From Catellatospora paridis (GTDB lineage: Bacteria > Actinomycetota > Actinomycetes > Mycobacteriales > Micromonosporaceae), in assembly GCF_009720365.1 (NCBI RefSeq), contig NZ_ML769324.1, forward strand, positions 32,195 through 96,194: a DNA stretch of 64,000 nucleotides, written 5' to 3'. Numbering within the stretch: position 1 is the first letter of the stretch; each line of letters opens with the position of its first letter. Below, in pieces: positions 1 through 7,999 of this stretch. A program made the position numbers and the translations under genes. Under the pieces are notes generated by a model, which saw only the letters and a program-made list of their open reading frames with translations, did no database searches and was not told the DNA's origin.

Positions 1-22
1 CACCCCGCCCCTCTCCTACCGG

Positions 23-39
23 CCCCCCCCCCCCCCCCC
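23..39. repeat. 17-base cytosine homopolymer
   Basis: Seventeen consecutive C residues lie in a C-rich intergenic stretch. No gene covers it. It could be a slippage-prone tract or a sequencing or assembly artefact. Confidence 0.8.
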
Positions 40-50
40 GCCACACCCCC

Positions 51-80
51 GCGCGCCCCGGCATCCATGCCGGGGCGCGC
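51..80. terminator. GC-rich hairpin, probable terminator
   Basis: Arms GCGCGCCCCGGCAT (51-64) and ATGCCGGGGCGCGC (67-80) are perfectly complementary around a CC centre. It probably ends a gene lying left of the window. There is no T-run, as is usual in actinobacterial terminators. Confidence 0.6.
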
Positions 81-85
81 CCCTC

Positions 86-159
86 GATCATCCGACTTGC
101 CGGGCAACGTGCGTATCCTGAGCCGCCATTCGCCCAGGTGCCCGGCAAGTCGGGCGATC
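86..159. repeat. Dispersed palindrome, family A copy 1
   Basis: This 74-bp imperfect palindrome is bounded by GATC on both sides. Its inner arms are ACTTGCCGGGC and GCCCGGCAAGT. Copies 2 and 3 at 6462-6536 and 51579-51653 share the core words GTATC, CAGGTGCCCGGC and GATC ends. It lies 22 bp beyond the livM stop codon, so it may also end liv transcription. Confidence 0.75.
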
Positions 160-181
160 TTGGCCGGACCGGGCCCGACGG

Positions 182-1240
182 TCAGCGGCGGCGGAGCCAG
201 TGGGCGAGGGTGCCCCAGAGGCCGCGGCGGAAGATGAGGACGGTCAGCACGAAGATGGCGCCGGTGACCAGGCCGATCTGTTCGAAGCCGGCGAAGGAGA
301 GCCAGTCCTCCAGGCGGGTCACGCCCGCCGCGCCGACGACCGGGCCCCACAGCGTGCCGATGCCGCCGAGCACCACGATGATCACGGCCTTGCCCGAGGT
401 GGTCCAGTGCAGCACGTCCAGCGACACGAACCGGTGGCCGATCGCGAACAGGCCGCCGCCCAGCCCGGCGGTGAACGCCGACAGCAGGAACGCGGCCAGC
501 TTGTACCGGTGCACCGGGTAGCCGAGCGCCCGCGCCCGCGCCGGGTTGTCCCGGATCGCCACCAGCACCCGGCCGAACGGCGAGTGCACCGCGCGCCAGA
601 CCAGGAACAGCCCGCCCGCCACGATCGGCAGCGCCGCGTAGTAGAAGTAGTACTCGTCGGTCAGGTCCAGCCCGAACAGCTCGCGCGGCACCCGCTGCAG
701 GCCGTTCTCGCCCTGGGTGACCGAGCGCCACTGGTTGGCGATGTAGTACACCATCTGCGCGAACGCGAGGGTGACCATCGCGAAGTAGATGCCGACCCGC
801 TTGACTGCCAGATAACCGACCGGGATCGCCAACACGACGGCGGCCAGCGCGCCGAGCAGCACCGCGACCGGGAACGGCAGGCCCCAGTTGATCGCGGCCA
901 GGCCGGTGGCATAGGCCGAGGTGCCCCAGAAGGCAGCGTGCCCGAAGGACATCAGCCCGGTGTATCCGAGCAGCAGGTCCACCGCCACCGCGAACAGCGC
1001 CCAGCAGGCGATGTCGACGGCGACCGTCGGGTACAGCCCGTTGGGCAGCCACAGCGCGACCACGAGCGCCGACCCGACCAGCGCCCAGCGCAGCCAACGC
1101 GGCACGATCGTGCCCCCGGCCGGGACGGGTGTGCCGGTGGCCGTGGCGCGGGCTTCGGCCCGTACCCCGACGGCCTGGTCCTCGACCGCGACGGACCCGG
1201 CGGCGGCCGTCTCCTGCTCCGGCGCGCTCTGCTCGCTCAT
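182..1240 (-). CDS. livM: Branched-chain amino acid ABC transporter permease LivM
   Basis: One of two membrane subunits of a LivFGHMK-type importer that moves leucine, isoleucine, valine or related compounds across the cytoplasmic membrane. The 352-residue product has about nine hydrophobic segments after a hydrophilic N-terminus of roughly 60 residues rich in Ala, Glu and Thr. The LivM-type stretch DLLLGYTGLMSFGHAAFWG is present, and the cytoplasmic loop carries the ABC-coupling region around AIRDNPARARALGYP. The ATG at 1240 was chosen because it overlaps the livH stop as ATGA; a longer reading frame continues upstream but only inside livH. It is the last gene of the liv operon. Confidence 0.93.
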   Translation of the reverse strand: MSEQSAPEQETAAAGSVAVEDQAVGVRAEARATATGTPVPAGGTIVPRWLRWALVGSALVVALWLPNGLYPTVAVDIACWALFAVAVDLLLGYTGLMSFGHAAFWGTSAYATGLAAINWGLPFPVAVLLGALAAVVLAIPVGYLAVKRVGIYFAMVTLAFAQMVYYIANQWRSVTQGENGLQRVPRELFGLDLTDEYYFYYAALPIVAGGLFLVWRAVHSPFGRVLVAIRDNPARARALGYPVHRYKLAAFLLSAFTAGLGGGLFAIGHRFVSLDVLHWTTSGKAVIIVVLGGIGTLWGPVVGAAGVTRLEDWLSFAGFEQIGLVTGAIFVLTVLIFRRGLWGTLAHWLRRR

Positions 1241-2118
1241 GCCGGGGCCTCCTCTCGTCCGAACAGGCCGGCCGGGCGCCACAGCAGCACGCCGGCCATC
1301 ACCAGGAAGACCAGCACCTGCGACAGCAGCGCCCAGTGCTCGCCCAGGGCCTGCACCCAGGCCTGCACCAGCCCGATCGCGAACCCGGCGGCCACCGAGC
1401 CGAAGATCGAGCCCAGCCCGCCGATCACCACCACCGCGAAGACCACGATGATCAGGTCCGCGCCCATCAGCGGGTTCACCGCCCGGATCGGCGCGGCCAG
1501 CACGCCGGCCAGCCCTGCCAGGCCGATGCCGAACCCGAACACCGGCGTCACCCAGCGGCCCACGTCGATGCCGAGCGCGGTGCTCAGCTCGGGGCGCTCG
1601 GTGGCCGCCCGCACCACCATGCCGACCCGGGTCCGGCTGAGCAGCCACCACACGCCGACGCACACCGCCACCGCCATGACCAGCACGAACACGCGGTACG
1701 CAGGGAAGTCGAACGCGCCGAGGTCGAGGGTGCCGGACAGGACCTCCGGGGCGTCGTACGGGCTGGACTGCACGCCGTAGCGGGACTTCACCGCGTCCTG
1801 CAGGATCAGCGTCAGGCCGAAGGTGAGCAGGAAGTTGTAGAGCGGGTCGAGGCGGGCCAGCCGGGCGACCACCAGCCGTTCCAGCGCCATGCCGAACAGG
1901 GCCAGCATCAGCGGCATGACGATCAGTGCCCACCAGAACGACAGGCCGACCTCGGTGAGCAGGACGTACGCCCCGAACGCGCCGAGCATGTAGATCGCGC
2001 CGTGGGCGAAGTTGACGACGCGGAGCATGCCGAAGATGACCGCGAGACCGAGCGCCAGCAGTGCCAGGAAAGCACCGCCGACCAGCCCGTTGAACGTGTG
2101 TTGCAGGAAATTCACCAT
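1237..2118 (-). CDS. livH: Branched-chain amino acid ABC transporter permease LivH
   Basis: Partner membrane subunit to LivM in the same importer. The 293-residue protein is hydrophobic throughout and starts MVNFLQHTFNGLVGGAFLALLALGL, a typical LivH start containing NGL..GA. The motif GMLRVVNFAHGAIYMLGAF matches the LivH signature 'NFAHG'. Length fits the family (about 290). Its stop overlaps the livM start by four bases, indicating translational coupling. It is separated from livK upstream by about 105 bp that hold a degenerate repeat. Confidence 0.93.
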   Translation of the reverse strand: MVNFLQHTFNGLVGGAFLALLALGLAVIFGMLRVVNFAHGAIYMLGAFGAYVLLTEVGLSFWWALIVMPLMLALFGMALERLVVARLARLDPLYNFLLTFGLTLILQDAVKSRYGVQSSPYDAPEVLSGTLDLGAFDFPAYRVFVLVMAVAVCVGVWWLLSRTRVGMVVRAATERPELSTALGIDVGRWVTPVFGFGIGLAGLAGVLAAPIRAVNPLMGADLIIVVFAVVVIGGLGSIFGSVAAGFAIGLVQAWVQALGEHWALLSQVLVFLVMAGVLLWRPAGLFGREEAPA

Positions 2119-2136
2119 GAGGCGTGGGCCTTCCGG

Positions 2137-2223
2137 GTTAAGAAGGGCACCCTCTACAACGCATAGCGAGGTGCCGAGCTGCTGCTCGTCTCGCTGACGC
2201 GAGCCGACGATGCCCTTCCTTCG
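2137..2223. repeat. Degenerate GGGCACC palindrome, family-B-like
   Basis: Inside the liv operon, between livK and livH, the words GTTAAGAAGGGCACC and GCCCTTCCTTCG recur; they are also the building blocks of the family B palindromes at 5979, 32732 and 62894. A short stem GGCACCCTC / GAGGTGCC surrounds CAACGC. The right half is disrupted, so this looks like a decayed or rearranged copy. As an intercistronic hairpin it could lower permease expression relative to livK. Confidence 0.45.
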
Positions 2224-3477
2224 TCAGAGCTTGCAGTCGGGGCTGGGGGTGCGGAAGGCCTCGGCGGCGGGGATGGTGCGGAGGATCTTCACGTAGTCCC
2301 ACTCCTCGGTGACCTCGGCGGGGGCCTTGACCTGGGCGAGGTAGGCGTCGTGCACGACGCGGTGGTCCTCGGCGCGGATCTTGCCGTTGCGCAGGAACAG
2401 GTCCGACACGGTCTTGCCCTCGAGCTGCTTGACCACGGCGTCGGAGCCGTCGGTGCCGGCGGCCTGCACGGCCTCCAGGTACTGCAGCGCCGCGGAGTAG
2501 TTGGCGGCGTGGGCGAAGGTCGGGCGGACTCCCGCGGCCGTCTTGAAGCGGTCCGCGAAGGTGCGGTTGGTGAGGTCGTAGTTCCAGTACCAGGCGTCGG
2601 TGTAGGTCGTGCCGGCCAGCGCCGCCGGGGTCAGCGAGTGGATGTCGGTGAGGAACATCAGGCCGACGGCCAGCCCGACGCCCTTGTCCCGCAGCTTGAA
2701 CTCGTTGTACTGCTTGACCAGCGCGACCAGCTCCGCGCCGGCCTGCATGGTGCCCAGCACGTCCGGCTTCGGGGTCAGCGTCGGGGCCTTGAGCAGGTAC
2801 GTCGAGAAGTCACCGCTGGTGTTCGGGAACGGGGCGGCGTCCCGGCCCACGATCTTGCCGCCCGCCGCTTCGACCGCCGCGGAGAAGCTCTTCTCCATGT
2901 CCTGGCCGAACGCGTAGTCCGGGTACACGATGTACCAGTTCTTCTTGCCTTCCTCCGTCGTGTTGCGGCCGGTGCCGTTGGCCAGCATGTACGTGTCGTA
3001 GGCGTAGTGGAACGTGTACTTGTTGCAGGACTTGCCGGTCAGGTCGGTGGTCGCGGCGGAGATGTTGAAGTAGAGCTTCTTCTTCTCCTTGGCCACGTCG
3101 GCGACCTTCAGCGCGGCCGACGAGGTCGGCACGTCCAGGATCACGTCGACGGCCTTGCGGTCGTACAGCTCGGCGGCCTTGGCATTCGCCACGTCCGGCT
3201 TGTTCTGGTGGTCGGCGGTCTCCACGCCGAACTCCTTGACCACGGCCTTGTCGCCGTACTTCTCCTGGTAATCGGCGATGGCCAGCTCCACGGCCTTGAT
3301 CGAGTTCTTGCCGGACAGCTGCGAGTACGCGCCGGACTGGTCGTTGAGCACGCCGAACACGACCTTGCCGTCGGACAGCCCGCCACCGGCGGCAGCCGAC
3401 TGCGGGCCGCCGCCACCGCAGGCCGAGGCCAGCAGCGCAGTGGAACACAACATCACCAAAAGCGCTTTGGTACGCAA
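2224..3477 (-). CDS. livK: Branched-chain amino acid ABC transporter substrate-binding lipoprotein
   Basis: Extracytoplasmic ligand-binding subunit of the liv importer. The N-terminus MRTKALLVMLCSTALLASAC is a lipoprotein signal with lipobox LASAC, so Cys20 should be lipidated. After a Gly-rich spacer, the mature part (VVFGVLNDQSGAYS...) matches Peripla_BP_6/LivK proteins. Length, 417 residues, is usual for the actinobacterial ABC-type urea/amino-acid binding class. The true ligand cannot be read from sequence; amides, urea or short hydrophobic compounds are alternatives. It is the third gene of the operon, placed between the ATPases and permeases. Confidence 0.9.
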   Translation of the reverse strand: MRTKALLVMLCSTALLASACGGGGPQSAAAGGGLSDGKVVFGVLNDQSGAYSQLSGKNSIKAVELAIADYQEKYGDKAVVKEFGVETADHQNKPDVANAKAAELYDRKAVDVILDVPTSSAALKVADVAKEKKKLYFNISAATTDLTGKSCNKYTFHYAYDTYMLANGTGRNTTEEGKKNWYIVYPDYAFGQDMEKSFSAAVEAAGGKIVGRDAAPFPNTSGDFSTYLLKAPTLTPKPDVLGTMQAGAELVALVKQYNEFKLRDKGVGLAVGLMFLTDIHSLTPAALAGTTYTDAWYWNYDLTNRTFADRFKTAAGVRPTFAHAANYSAALQYLEAVQAAGTDGSDAVVKQLEGKTVSDLFLRNGKIRAEDHRVVHDAYLAQVKAPAEVTEEWDYVKILRTIPAAEAFRTPSPDCKL

Positions 3478-3511
3478 GACATCTCCCTGGGGGTGTGGGG
3501 GTGGTGCGTTT

Positions 3512-4219
3512 TCAGATGCCGAGGTAGGCCAGCAGGTCCTTCTCGCGCGCGGCGACCTCGGAGTTCTCCAGCGACTCCACGACGCGGCCCTCCGCCAGCA
3601 GGTGATGGCGGTCGGCGACGGTGGTGGCGAAGTGCAGGTTCTGCTCCACCAGCAGCACGGCCACCCCGTGCTGCTTGGCCTGCCGCAGGATGTCGCCGAC
3701 CTGCGCGACCAGCAGCGGGCTCAGGCCCTCGGTGGGCTCGTCGCAGAGCAGCAGCCGCGCGCCCATCCGCAGCACCCGGGCCAGCGCGAGCATCTGCTGC
3801 TCACCGCCGGACAGCGTCGTCGACGGGGCGCCGCGGCGGGCGTGCAGGTGCGGGAACGCGTCGTACACCTGCTCCAGCGACCACGGGGCCGGGCCGACCA
3901 CGGGCGGCAGCGACAGCGTCTCGGCGACGGTCAGCGTGGCGTAGCAACCGCGGTCGTCGGGCACCCAACCCAGCCCGGCCCGCGCGCGCCGGTGCGCGGG
4001 CTGCCCGGTCAGCGGCGTGCCGTCCAGCTCGACGGTGCCGCGCTGGCCCTGGTGCAGGCCCATCACGCAGCGCAGCAGCGTGGTCTTGCCCGCGCCGTTG
4101 CGCCCGCACAGGGTGACCACCTCGCCCGCGGCGATCTCCAGGCTCACCCCGCGCAGCACCTGCGCCTCGCCGTACCAGGCCGACAGTTCATGAATGCGCA
4201 GCACGGACGGCTCCCTCAC
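3512..4219 (-). CDS. livF: Branched-chain amino acid ABC transporter ATPase LivF
   Basis: One of two nucleotide-binding subunits energising the importer. In 235 residues it shows Walker A GRNGAGKTT, the signature LSGGEQQMLALAR, Walker B LLLCDEPTEGL and the switch His in VLLVEQN..., with the LivF-type phrase EGLSPLLV. The chosen start overlaps the end of livG by 32 bp; a start a few codons downstream is also possible. It lies second in the liv operon, 34 bp before livK. Confidence 0.93.
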   Translation of the reverse strand: MREPSVLRIHELSAWYGEAQVLRGVSLEIAAGEVVTLCGRNGAGKTTLLRCVMGLHQGQRGTVELDGTPLTGQPAHRRARAGLGWVPDDRGCYATLTVAETLSLPPVVGPAPWSLEQVYDAFPHLHARRGAPSTTLSGGEQQMLALARVLRMGARLLLCDEPTEGLSPLLVAQVGDILRQAKQHGVAVLLVEQNLHFATTVADRHHLLAEGRVVESLENSEVAAREKDLLAYLGI

Positions 4220-4976
4220 CCAGGTAGGCGGTGATCACGCGTTCGTCCGCGCGCACCTCGTCGTACGGGCCCTCCACCAGCACCCGGCCGGACTGCAGCA
4301 CGGTGACCCGGTCGGCCAGCGCGCCGACCACGGACATGTTGTGCTCCACCATGACCACGGTCCGACCTGCACGGATGGCAGCGATCAGGGCGACGGTGCG
4401 GTCCACGTCCTCCAGGCCCATGCCCGCCGTCGGCTCGTCCAGCAGCAGCACCGACGGCTCCAGGGCCAGCGCCAGCGCCAGCTCCAAGGCCCTCTTGCGG
4501 CCGTACGCGAGGGCGTCGGCGGTCGTGTGCGCCAGGTCGGCCAGCCCGACCATGTCCAGCAGCTCCATCGCCCGCGGGGTGTAGCGGCGCATCAGCTTCG
4601 CCGACCGCCAGAACTTCCAGCCCAGCGACGATCCGCTCTGTAACGCCAGCTCGACGTGTTCCAAGGCGGTGAGCTGGCCGAACAGGCTGGTGATCTGGAA
4701 GGAACGGGCCACGCCGCGGCGGGCGAAGCCCTCCGGGGCCAGGCCGGTGAGGTCCACACCCGCCAATTCGATGCGACCGGCGGTCGGCGGCGCAAAGCCG
4801 GTGAGCAGGTTGAACAGCGTGGTCTTGCCGGCTCCGTTGGGCCCGACCAGCGCATGCACGCTGCCCGCCGCCACGGCGAGGTCGACGCCGTCGACCGCGC
4901 GGAAGCCGCGGAACTCCTTGGTCAGCCCGCGAGCCCGTAAGGCAGGGTGCTGACCTGCGGAACCTTCTGAGCCCAT
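4188..4976 (-). CDS. livG: Branched-chain amino acid ABC transporter ATPase LivG
   Basis: Second nucleotide-binding subunit, first gene of the operon. The 262-residue protein has Walker A GPNGAGKTTLFNLLTG, the LivG phrase GVARSFQITSLF, Walker B LLLDEPTAGM and a C-terminal LivG segment ADERVITAYLGEG. The usual LSGG signature is replaced by ALAYGRKRALELALAL, as in many LivG proteins, where the motif reads L.YG..R.LE. The start ATG follows AAGGAG by about six bases. A perfect GTGA-N6-TCAC palindrome lies 30 bp upstream. Confidence 0.92.
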   Translation of the reverse strand: MGSEGSAGQHPALRARGLTKEFRGFRAVDGVDLAVAAGSVHALVGPNGAGKTTLFNLLTGFAPPTAGRIELAGVDLTGLAPEGFARRGVARSFQITSLFGQLTALEHVELALQSGSSLGWKFWRSAKLMRRYTPRAMELLDMVGLADLAHTTADALAYGRKRALELALALALEPSVLLLDEPTAGMGLEDVDRTVALIAAIRAGRTVVMVEHNMSVVGALADRVTVLQSGRVLVEGPYDEVRADERVITAYLGEGAVRAAHS

Positions 4977-5005
4977 GTGTTGCTCCTTGGGATGCTTCGT
5001 ACTAC

Positions 5006-5019
5006 GTGACCCGGGTCAC
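5006..5019. promoter_or_regulatory. CRP-like palindrome upstream of livG
   Basis: GTGACCCGGGTCAC is a perfect 14-bp palindrome of the form GTGA-N6-TCAC, the core of the CRP/Mtb-Crp consensus TGTGA-N6-TCACA. It sits 30 bp before the livG start and about 170 bp before the divergent VOC gene. This close to livG it would more likely repress or act near the start site. Similar sites occur at 11127, 44025 and, weaker, 54432. Confidence 0.5.
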
Positions 5020-5188
5020 TGCGAATGCCCGGGAAACGTATGACTCATCAGGCGGCAACAGCCATGTAACGCGTCCACACAATCGACACGTCGACGATGT
5101 GCGATTCGCGCGGTTCCGCTCCCCTCGTCTGCCACCATCGGATGAAGCGGACAAACCGGTCCGTGTCACGAAACAGAGGGGTATCGGC

Positions 5189-5965
5189 ATGGCCAACGCA
5201 CCCGGCGTTCCCACCTGGGTCGACCTGAGCACCACCGATCTGAAGAGCGCCACGGAGTTCTACACCCAGCTGTTCGACTGGGACGCCGAGGTCACCCCAG
5301 AACCCGAGGCAGGCGGCTACACGACATACCTGATCGACGGCAAGCAGGTCGCCGGCGCGGGCCCGATCCAGGGCGAGAGCCAGCCACCGATGTGGACGAC
5401 GTACGTCGAGACCTCGGACGCGGCGGCCACCGCCGCCAAGGTCGTCGAGTTCGGCGGCAGTGTCCTGCTGGAACCGTTCGACGTGCTCGGATACGGCCAG
5501 ATGGCGGTCTTCCTGGACCAGGCCGGGGCGATGTTCGCGGTGTGGCAGCCCGGCACCCACGGCGGCGGCGAGATCTTCCGCAGGCCCGGCACGCTGGCCT
5601 GGAACGAGCTCACCACCCGCGACCCGGAGGGCTCGAAGATCTTCTACGGCGGCGTGTTCGGCTGGAAGCCGCAGGACATGCCGCTCGGCCCGGTCATCTA
5701 CACCGAGTTCCAGCTCGACGGGGCCCGCATCGGCGGCATGATGCCGATGGAGGGCGACGAGTGGCCGGAGGACCTGCCGCCACACTGGATGGTGTACTTC
5801 CACGTCGCCGACTGCGACGCCGCCGTCGCCCGCGCCCAGGAACTCGGCGGCACCGTCTCCGTCCCGCCCACCGACATCCCACCCGGCCGCTTCGCCGTCC
5901 TGGCCGACCCCCAGGGCGCCTTCTTCTCCGTCATCAAAGTCATCCCCGACCGCCTCACCGACTGA
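5189..5965 (+). CDS. Two-domain VOC (glyoxalase-fold) protein
   Basis: A 258-residue protein made of two vicinal-oxygen-chelate repeats, about residues 5-125 and 135-255, resembling the mycobacterial Cfp30B/27-kDa antigen type. Repeat starts PTWVDLSTTDLKSATEFYTQLF and LAWNELTTRDPEGSKIFY are internally similar. Function is not known for this group; metal-dependent lyase, dioxygenase or drug-binding roles all occur in the superfamily. The frame is open 61 codons further upstream, but ATG 5189 has AGAGGGG at a good distance and begins the conserved domain. It transcribes away from liv and ends just before palindrome B copy 1. Confidence 0.85.
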   Translation: MANAPGVPTWVDLSTTDLKSATEFYTQLFDWDAEVTPEPEAGGYTTYLIDGKQVAGAGPIQGESQPPMWTTYVETSDAAATAAKVVEFGGSVLLEPFDVLGYGQMAVFLDQAGAMFAVWQPGTHGGGEIFRRPGTLAWNELTTRDPEGSKIFYGGVFGWKPQDMPLGPVIYTEFQLDGARIGGMMPMEGDEWPEDLPPHWMVYFHVADCDAAVARAQELGGTVSVPPTDIPPGRFAVLADPQGAFFSVIKVIPDRLTD

Positions 5966-5978
5966 GGCCGTCGACGAA

Positions 5979-6024
5979 GGAAGGGCACCTTCTTAACGCT
6001 CCGCGTTGAAGAAGGTGCCCTTCC
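5979..6024. terminator. Dispersed palindrome, family B copy 1 (bidirectional terminator)
   Basis: Arms GGAAGGGCACCTTCTTAACGC and its near-perfect complement at 6003-6024 form a stem of about 20 bp with a three-base loop. It starts 14 bp after the VOC stop and faces the 3' end of the dehydratase gene, so it could stop transcription from both sides. Copies 2 and 3 are at 32732 and 62894. Confidence 0.75.
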
Positions 6025-6076
6025 TGACGTCCCACCCGTCGTGACCTGGGAAGACGCGGGCCGGTGCCGGGGGAGG

Positions 6077-6400
6077 TCAGTGGTTGGCGGGCTGGTCGGC
6101 CGTGGCGTCGGCGACGATCTCGTCGATCAGGCGGGCCAGGCGCAGGTCCAGGTCGGTGAGGCCGCCCGCGGCGTGGGTGCAGCACGTGAAGGTGAGATGG
6201 CGGTAGCGGATGTCCATGTCCGGATGGTGGTCCATGCGCTCCGCCGCCTCCCCTACCCGGGCCACCACGGCCAGTGCGGCGGGGAAGCTGGGCAGCTTCA
6301 CGGTGCGGGTGATGCCGTGCACGTCGCCGGTCCAGCCGCGCAGAGCGGCCAGGCCCTGCTCCAGCTCACCGGGGTTGAGGACTTCGACCATAGAGACCAT
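6077..6400 (-). CDS. Pterin-4a-carbinolamine dehydratase family protein
   Basis: Predicted to dehydrate 4a-hydroxytetrahydropterin, recycling the pterin cofactor of aromatic amino acid hydroxylases; in bacteria without such hydroxylases the role is unclear. The 107-residue product has the family signature E-R-M-D-H-H-P (His58, His59, Pro60) followed by DIRYRHLTFTCCTHAAGGLTDLD, which contains the conserved aromatic, second His and Asp. ATG 6400 (MVSMVEV) is used; ATG 6391 is equally possible because neither has a clear ribosome site. The frame is open for another 20 codons that look non-coding. No phenylalanine hydroxylase gene is in the window. Confidence 0.85.
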   Translation of the reverse strand: MVSMVEVLNPGELEQGLAALRGWTGDVHGITRTVKLPSFPAALAVVARVGEAAERMDHHPDMDIRYRHLTFTCCTHAAGGLTDLDLRLARLIDEIVADATADQPANH

Positions 6401-6461
6401 GATGCCCAGAATTCGCCCGCCGTCACCCGAATAGCGGAAACAAGACCGCCCCGGACGCAAA

Positions 6462-6536
6462 GATCGCCCGGCCTGCCAGGCAACCGGGCGTATCCGACTT
6501 CAAGATACGCACAGGTGCCCGGCGGGTCGGGCGATC
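6462..6536. repeat. Dispersed palindrome, family A copy 2
   Basis: 75 bp, bounded by GATC at both ends; outer arms GATCGCCCGG and CGGGTCGGGCGATC. The interior GGCAACCGGGCGTATCCG and CAAGATACGCACAGGTGCC is nearly identical to the reverse complement of copy 3 (51579-51653). Outer-stem bases differ between the copies in a compensating way. It lies between the dehydratase promoter side and the yebC 3' end. Confidence 0.8.
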
Positions 6537-6561
6537 AAGCTGCGGGGCGGACCCGCGGCGG

Positions 6562-7314
6562 TCAGGCTTCGATCTTCTCGATGATGTCGTCGGAGATGTC
6601 GAAGTTCGCGAAGACGTCCTGGACGTCGTCACAGTCGTCGAGCACGTCGATCAGCTTGAGCACCTTGCGGGCGCCGTCCTCGTCCAGCGCCACCTGCACG
6701 CTGGGCACGAAGGTCGACTCGGCCGACTCGTACTCGATGCCGGCCGCCTGCAGGGCGTTGCGGACCGAGAGCAGGTCGCCCGCCTCGCTGATGACCTCGA
6801 ACGACTCGCCGAGGTCGTTGCACTCCTCCGCGCCGGCGTCGAGCACCGCGCCGAGCACGTCGTCCTCGGTCAGGCCGTTCTTCGGCACGATGACCTGGCC
6901 CTTGCGGGAGAACATGTACGACACCGAGCCGGCGTCGGCCAGGTTGCCGCCGTTGCGGGTCAGTGCGGTGCGCACCTCGGTCGCGGCGCGGTTGCGGTTG
7001 TCGGTGAGGCACTCGATCAGGATCGCCACGCCGTTGGGGCCGTAGCCCTCGTACATGATGGTCTGCCAGTCGGCGCCGCCGGCCTCCAGGCCGGAGCCCC
7101 GCTTGAGCGCCCGGTCGATGTTGTCGTTGGGGACCGAGTTCTTCTTGGCCTTCTGGACCGCGTCGTAGAGCGTCGGGTTACCCGCCGGATCGGCCCCACC
7201 GGTGCGCGCCGCCACCTCGATGTTCTTGATGAGGCGGGCGAACAGCTTGCCCCGCTTGGCGTCGATCGCCGCCTTCTTGTGCTTGGTCGTCGCCCACTTT
7301 GAGTGGCCGGACAT
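6562..7314 (-). CDS. yebC: YebC/PmpR-family translation/transcription factor
   Basis: The 250-residue protein begins [26 protein letters not shown], the hallmark start of the YebC/TACO1 family, and keeps the three-domain length (about 245-250). Family members bind DNA as regulators (PmpR) or act on ribosomes at proline stretches (YebC2). In actinobacteria the gene sits beside pdxT, and often near ruvC-ruvA-ruvB, which are not in this window. The start follows GGAGGATCTG. It is 39 bp downstream of pdxT in the same direction, so the two are probably co-transcribed. Confidence 0.95.
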   Translation of the reverse strand: MSGHSKWATTKHKKAAIDAKRGKLFARLIKNIEVAARTGGADPAGNPTLYDAVQKAKKNSVPNDNIDRALKRGSGLEAGGADWQTIMYEGYGPNGVAILIECLTDNRNRAATEVRTALTRNGGNLADAGSVSYMFSRKGQVIVPKNGLTEDDVLGAVLDAGAEECNDLGESFEVISEAGDLLSVRNALQAAGIEYESAESTFVPSVQVALDEDGARKVLKLIDVLDDCDDVQDVFANFDISDDIIEKIEA

Positions 7315-7353
7315 CAGATCCTCCGTCAGCGCGCTGGTGAAGACTCCCCCGGG

Positions 7354-7962
7354 TCAGGAGGCCTGGTCACGCACCATGTCGACGAAGAGACGGTGCACCC
7401 GCAGATCCCCGGTGAGCTCCGGGTGGAACGAGGTGGCCAGCAGGTTGCCCTGCCGGACCGCGACCATCCTACCGGTGGCGGGGCCTGCGGTGACCCGGCC
7501 CAGCACCTCGACATCGCCGGTGACCGACTCGACCCACGGCGCGCGGATGAAGATCGCGTGCACCGGCTCGCCCTCGACGCCCGCGATGTCGACCGGGGCC
7601 TCGAAGGAGTCGACCTGCCGGCCGAAGGCGTTGCGGCGCACCGTCATGCCGATGCCGCCGAACGTCTTCTGGTCGGGCCGCCCGTCGAGCACCTCGTCGG
7701 CGAGCATGATCATGCCGGCGCACGAACCGTACGCCGGCATGCCTTCGGCGAGTCGCTTGCGCACGGGCTCGTACACCTCGAACGCGAGCGCCAGCTTGCT
7801 CATGGTGGTGGACTCGCCGCCCGGGATGACCAGGGCGTCGATCTCGGCGACCTCCTCGGGGCGGCGCACCGGCCGGCCGATCACGTCGCACTCGGCCAGT
7901 GCGGCCAGGTGCTCACGCACGTCACCCTGCAGTGCGAGTACGCCGATGACGAGGTCTGGCAC
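7354..7962 (-). CDS. pdxT: Pyridoxal 5'-phosphate synthase glutaminase subunit PdxT
   Basis: Class I amidotransferase that hydrolyses glutamine and channels ammonia to PdxS for PLP synthesis. In 202 residues it shows [15 protein letters not shown], the oxyanion region PGGESTTM, the nucleophile Cys81 in YGSCAGMI and the catalytic His-x-Glu in FHPELTGD. The GTG at 7962 is chosen because GGGAGGA precedes it by five bases; an in-frame ATG seven codons upstream would leave the ribosome site inside the coding region. It is followed by yebC. Its partner pdxS lies 2 kb upstream, separated by two unrelated genes. Confidence 0.94.
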   Translation of the reverse strand: MPDLVIGVLALQGDVREHLAALAECDVIGRPVRRPEEVAEIDALVIPGGESTTMSKLALAFEVYEPVRKRLAEGMPAYGSCAGMIMLADEVLDGRPDQKTFGGIGMTVRRNAFGRQVDSFEAPVDIAGVEGEPVHAIFIRAPWVESVTGDVEVLGRVTAGPATGRMVAVRQGNLLATSFHPELTGDLRVHRLFVDMVRDQAS

Positions 7963-7999
7963 GGGTCCTCCCAAGAAGATCATCCACTGTAGGTCGAGT

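Noticed and set aside
200-1780. Long plus-strand open frames opposite the liv permeases
   Set aside because: Arg/Gln/His-rich translations with no domain; they mirror the codon bias of the minus-strand genes.
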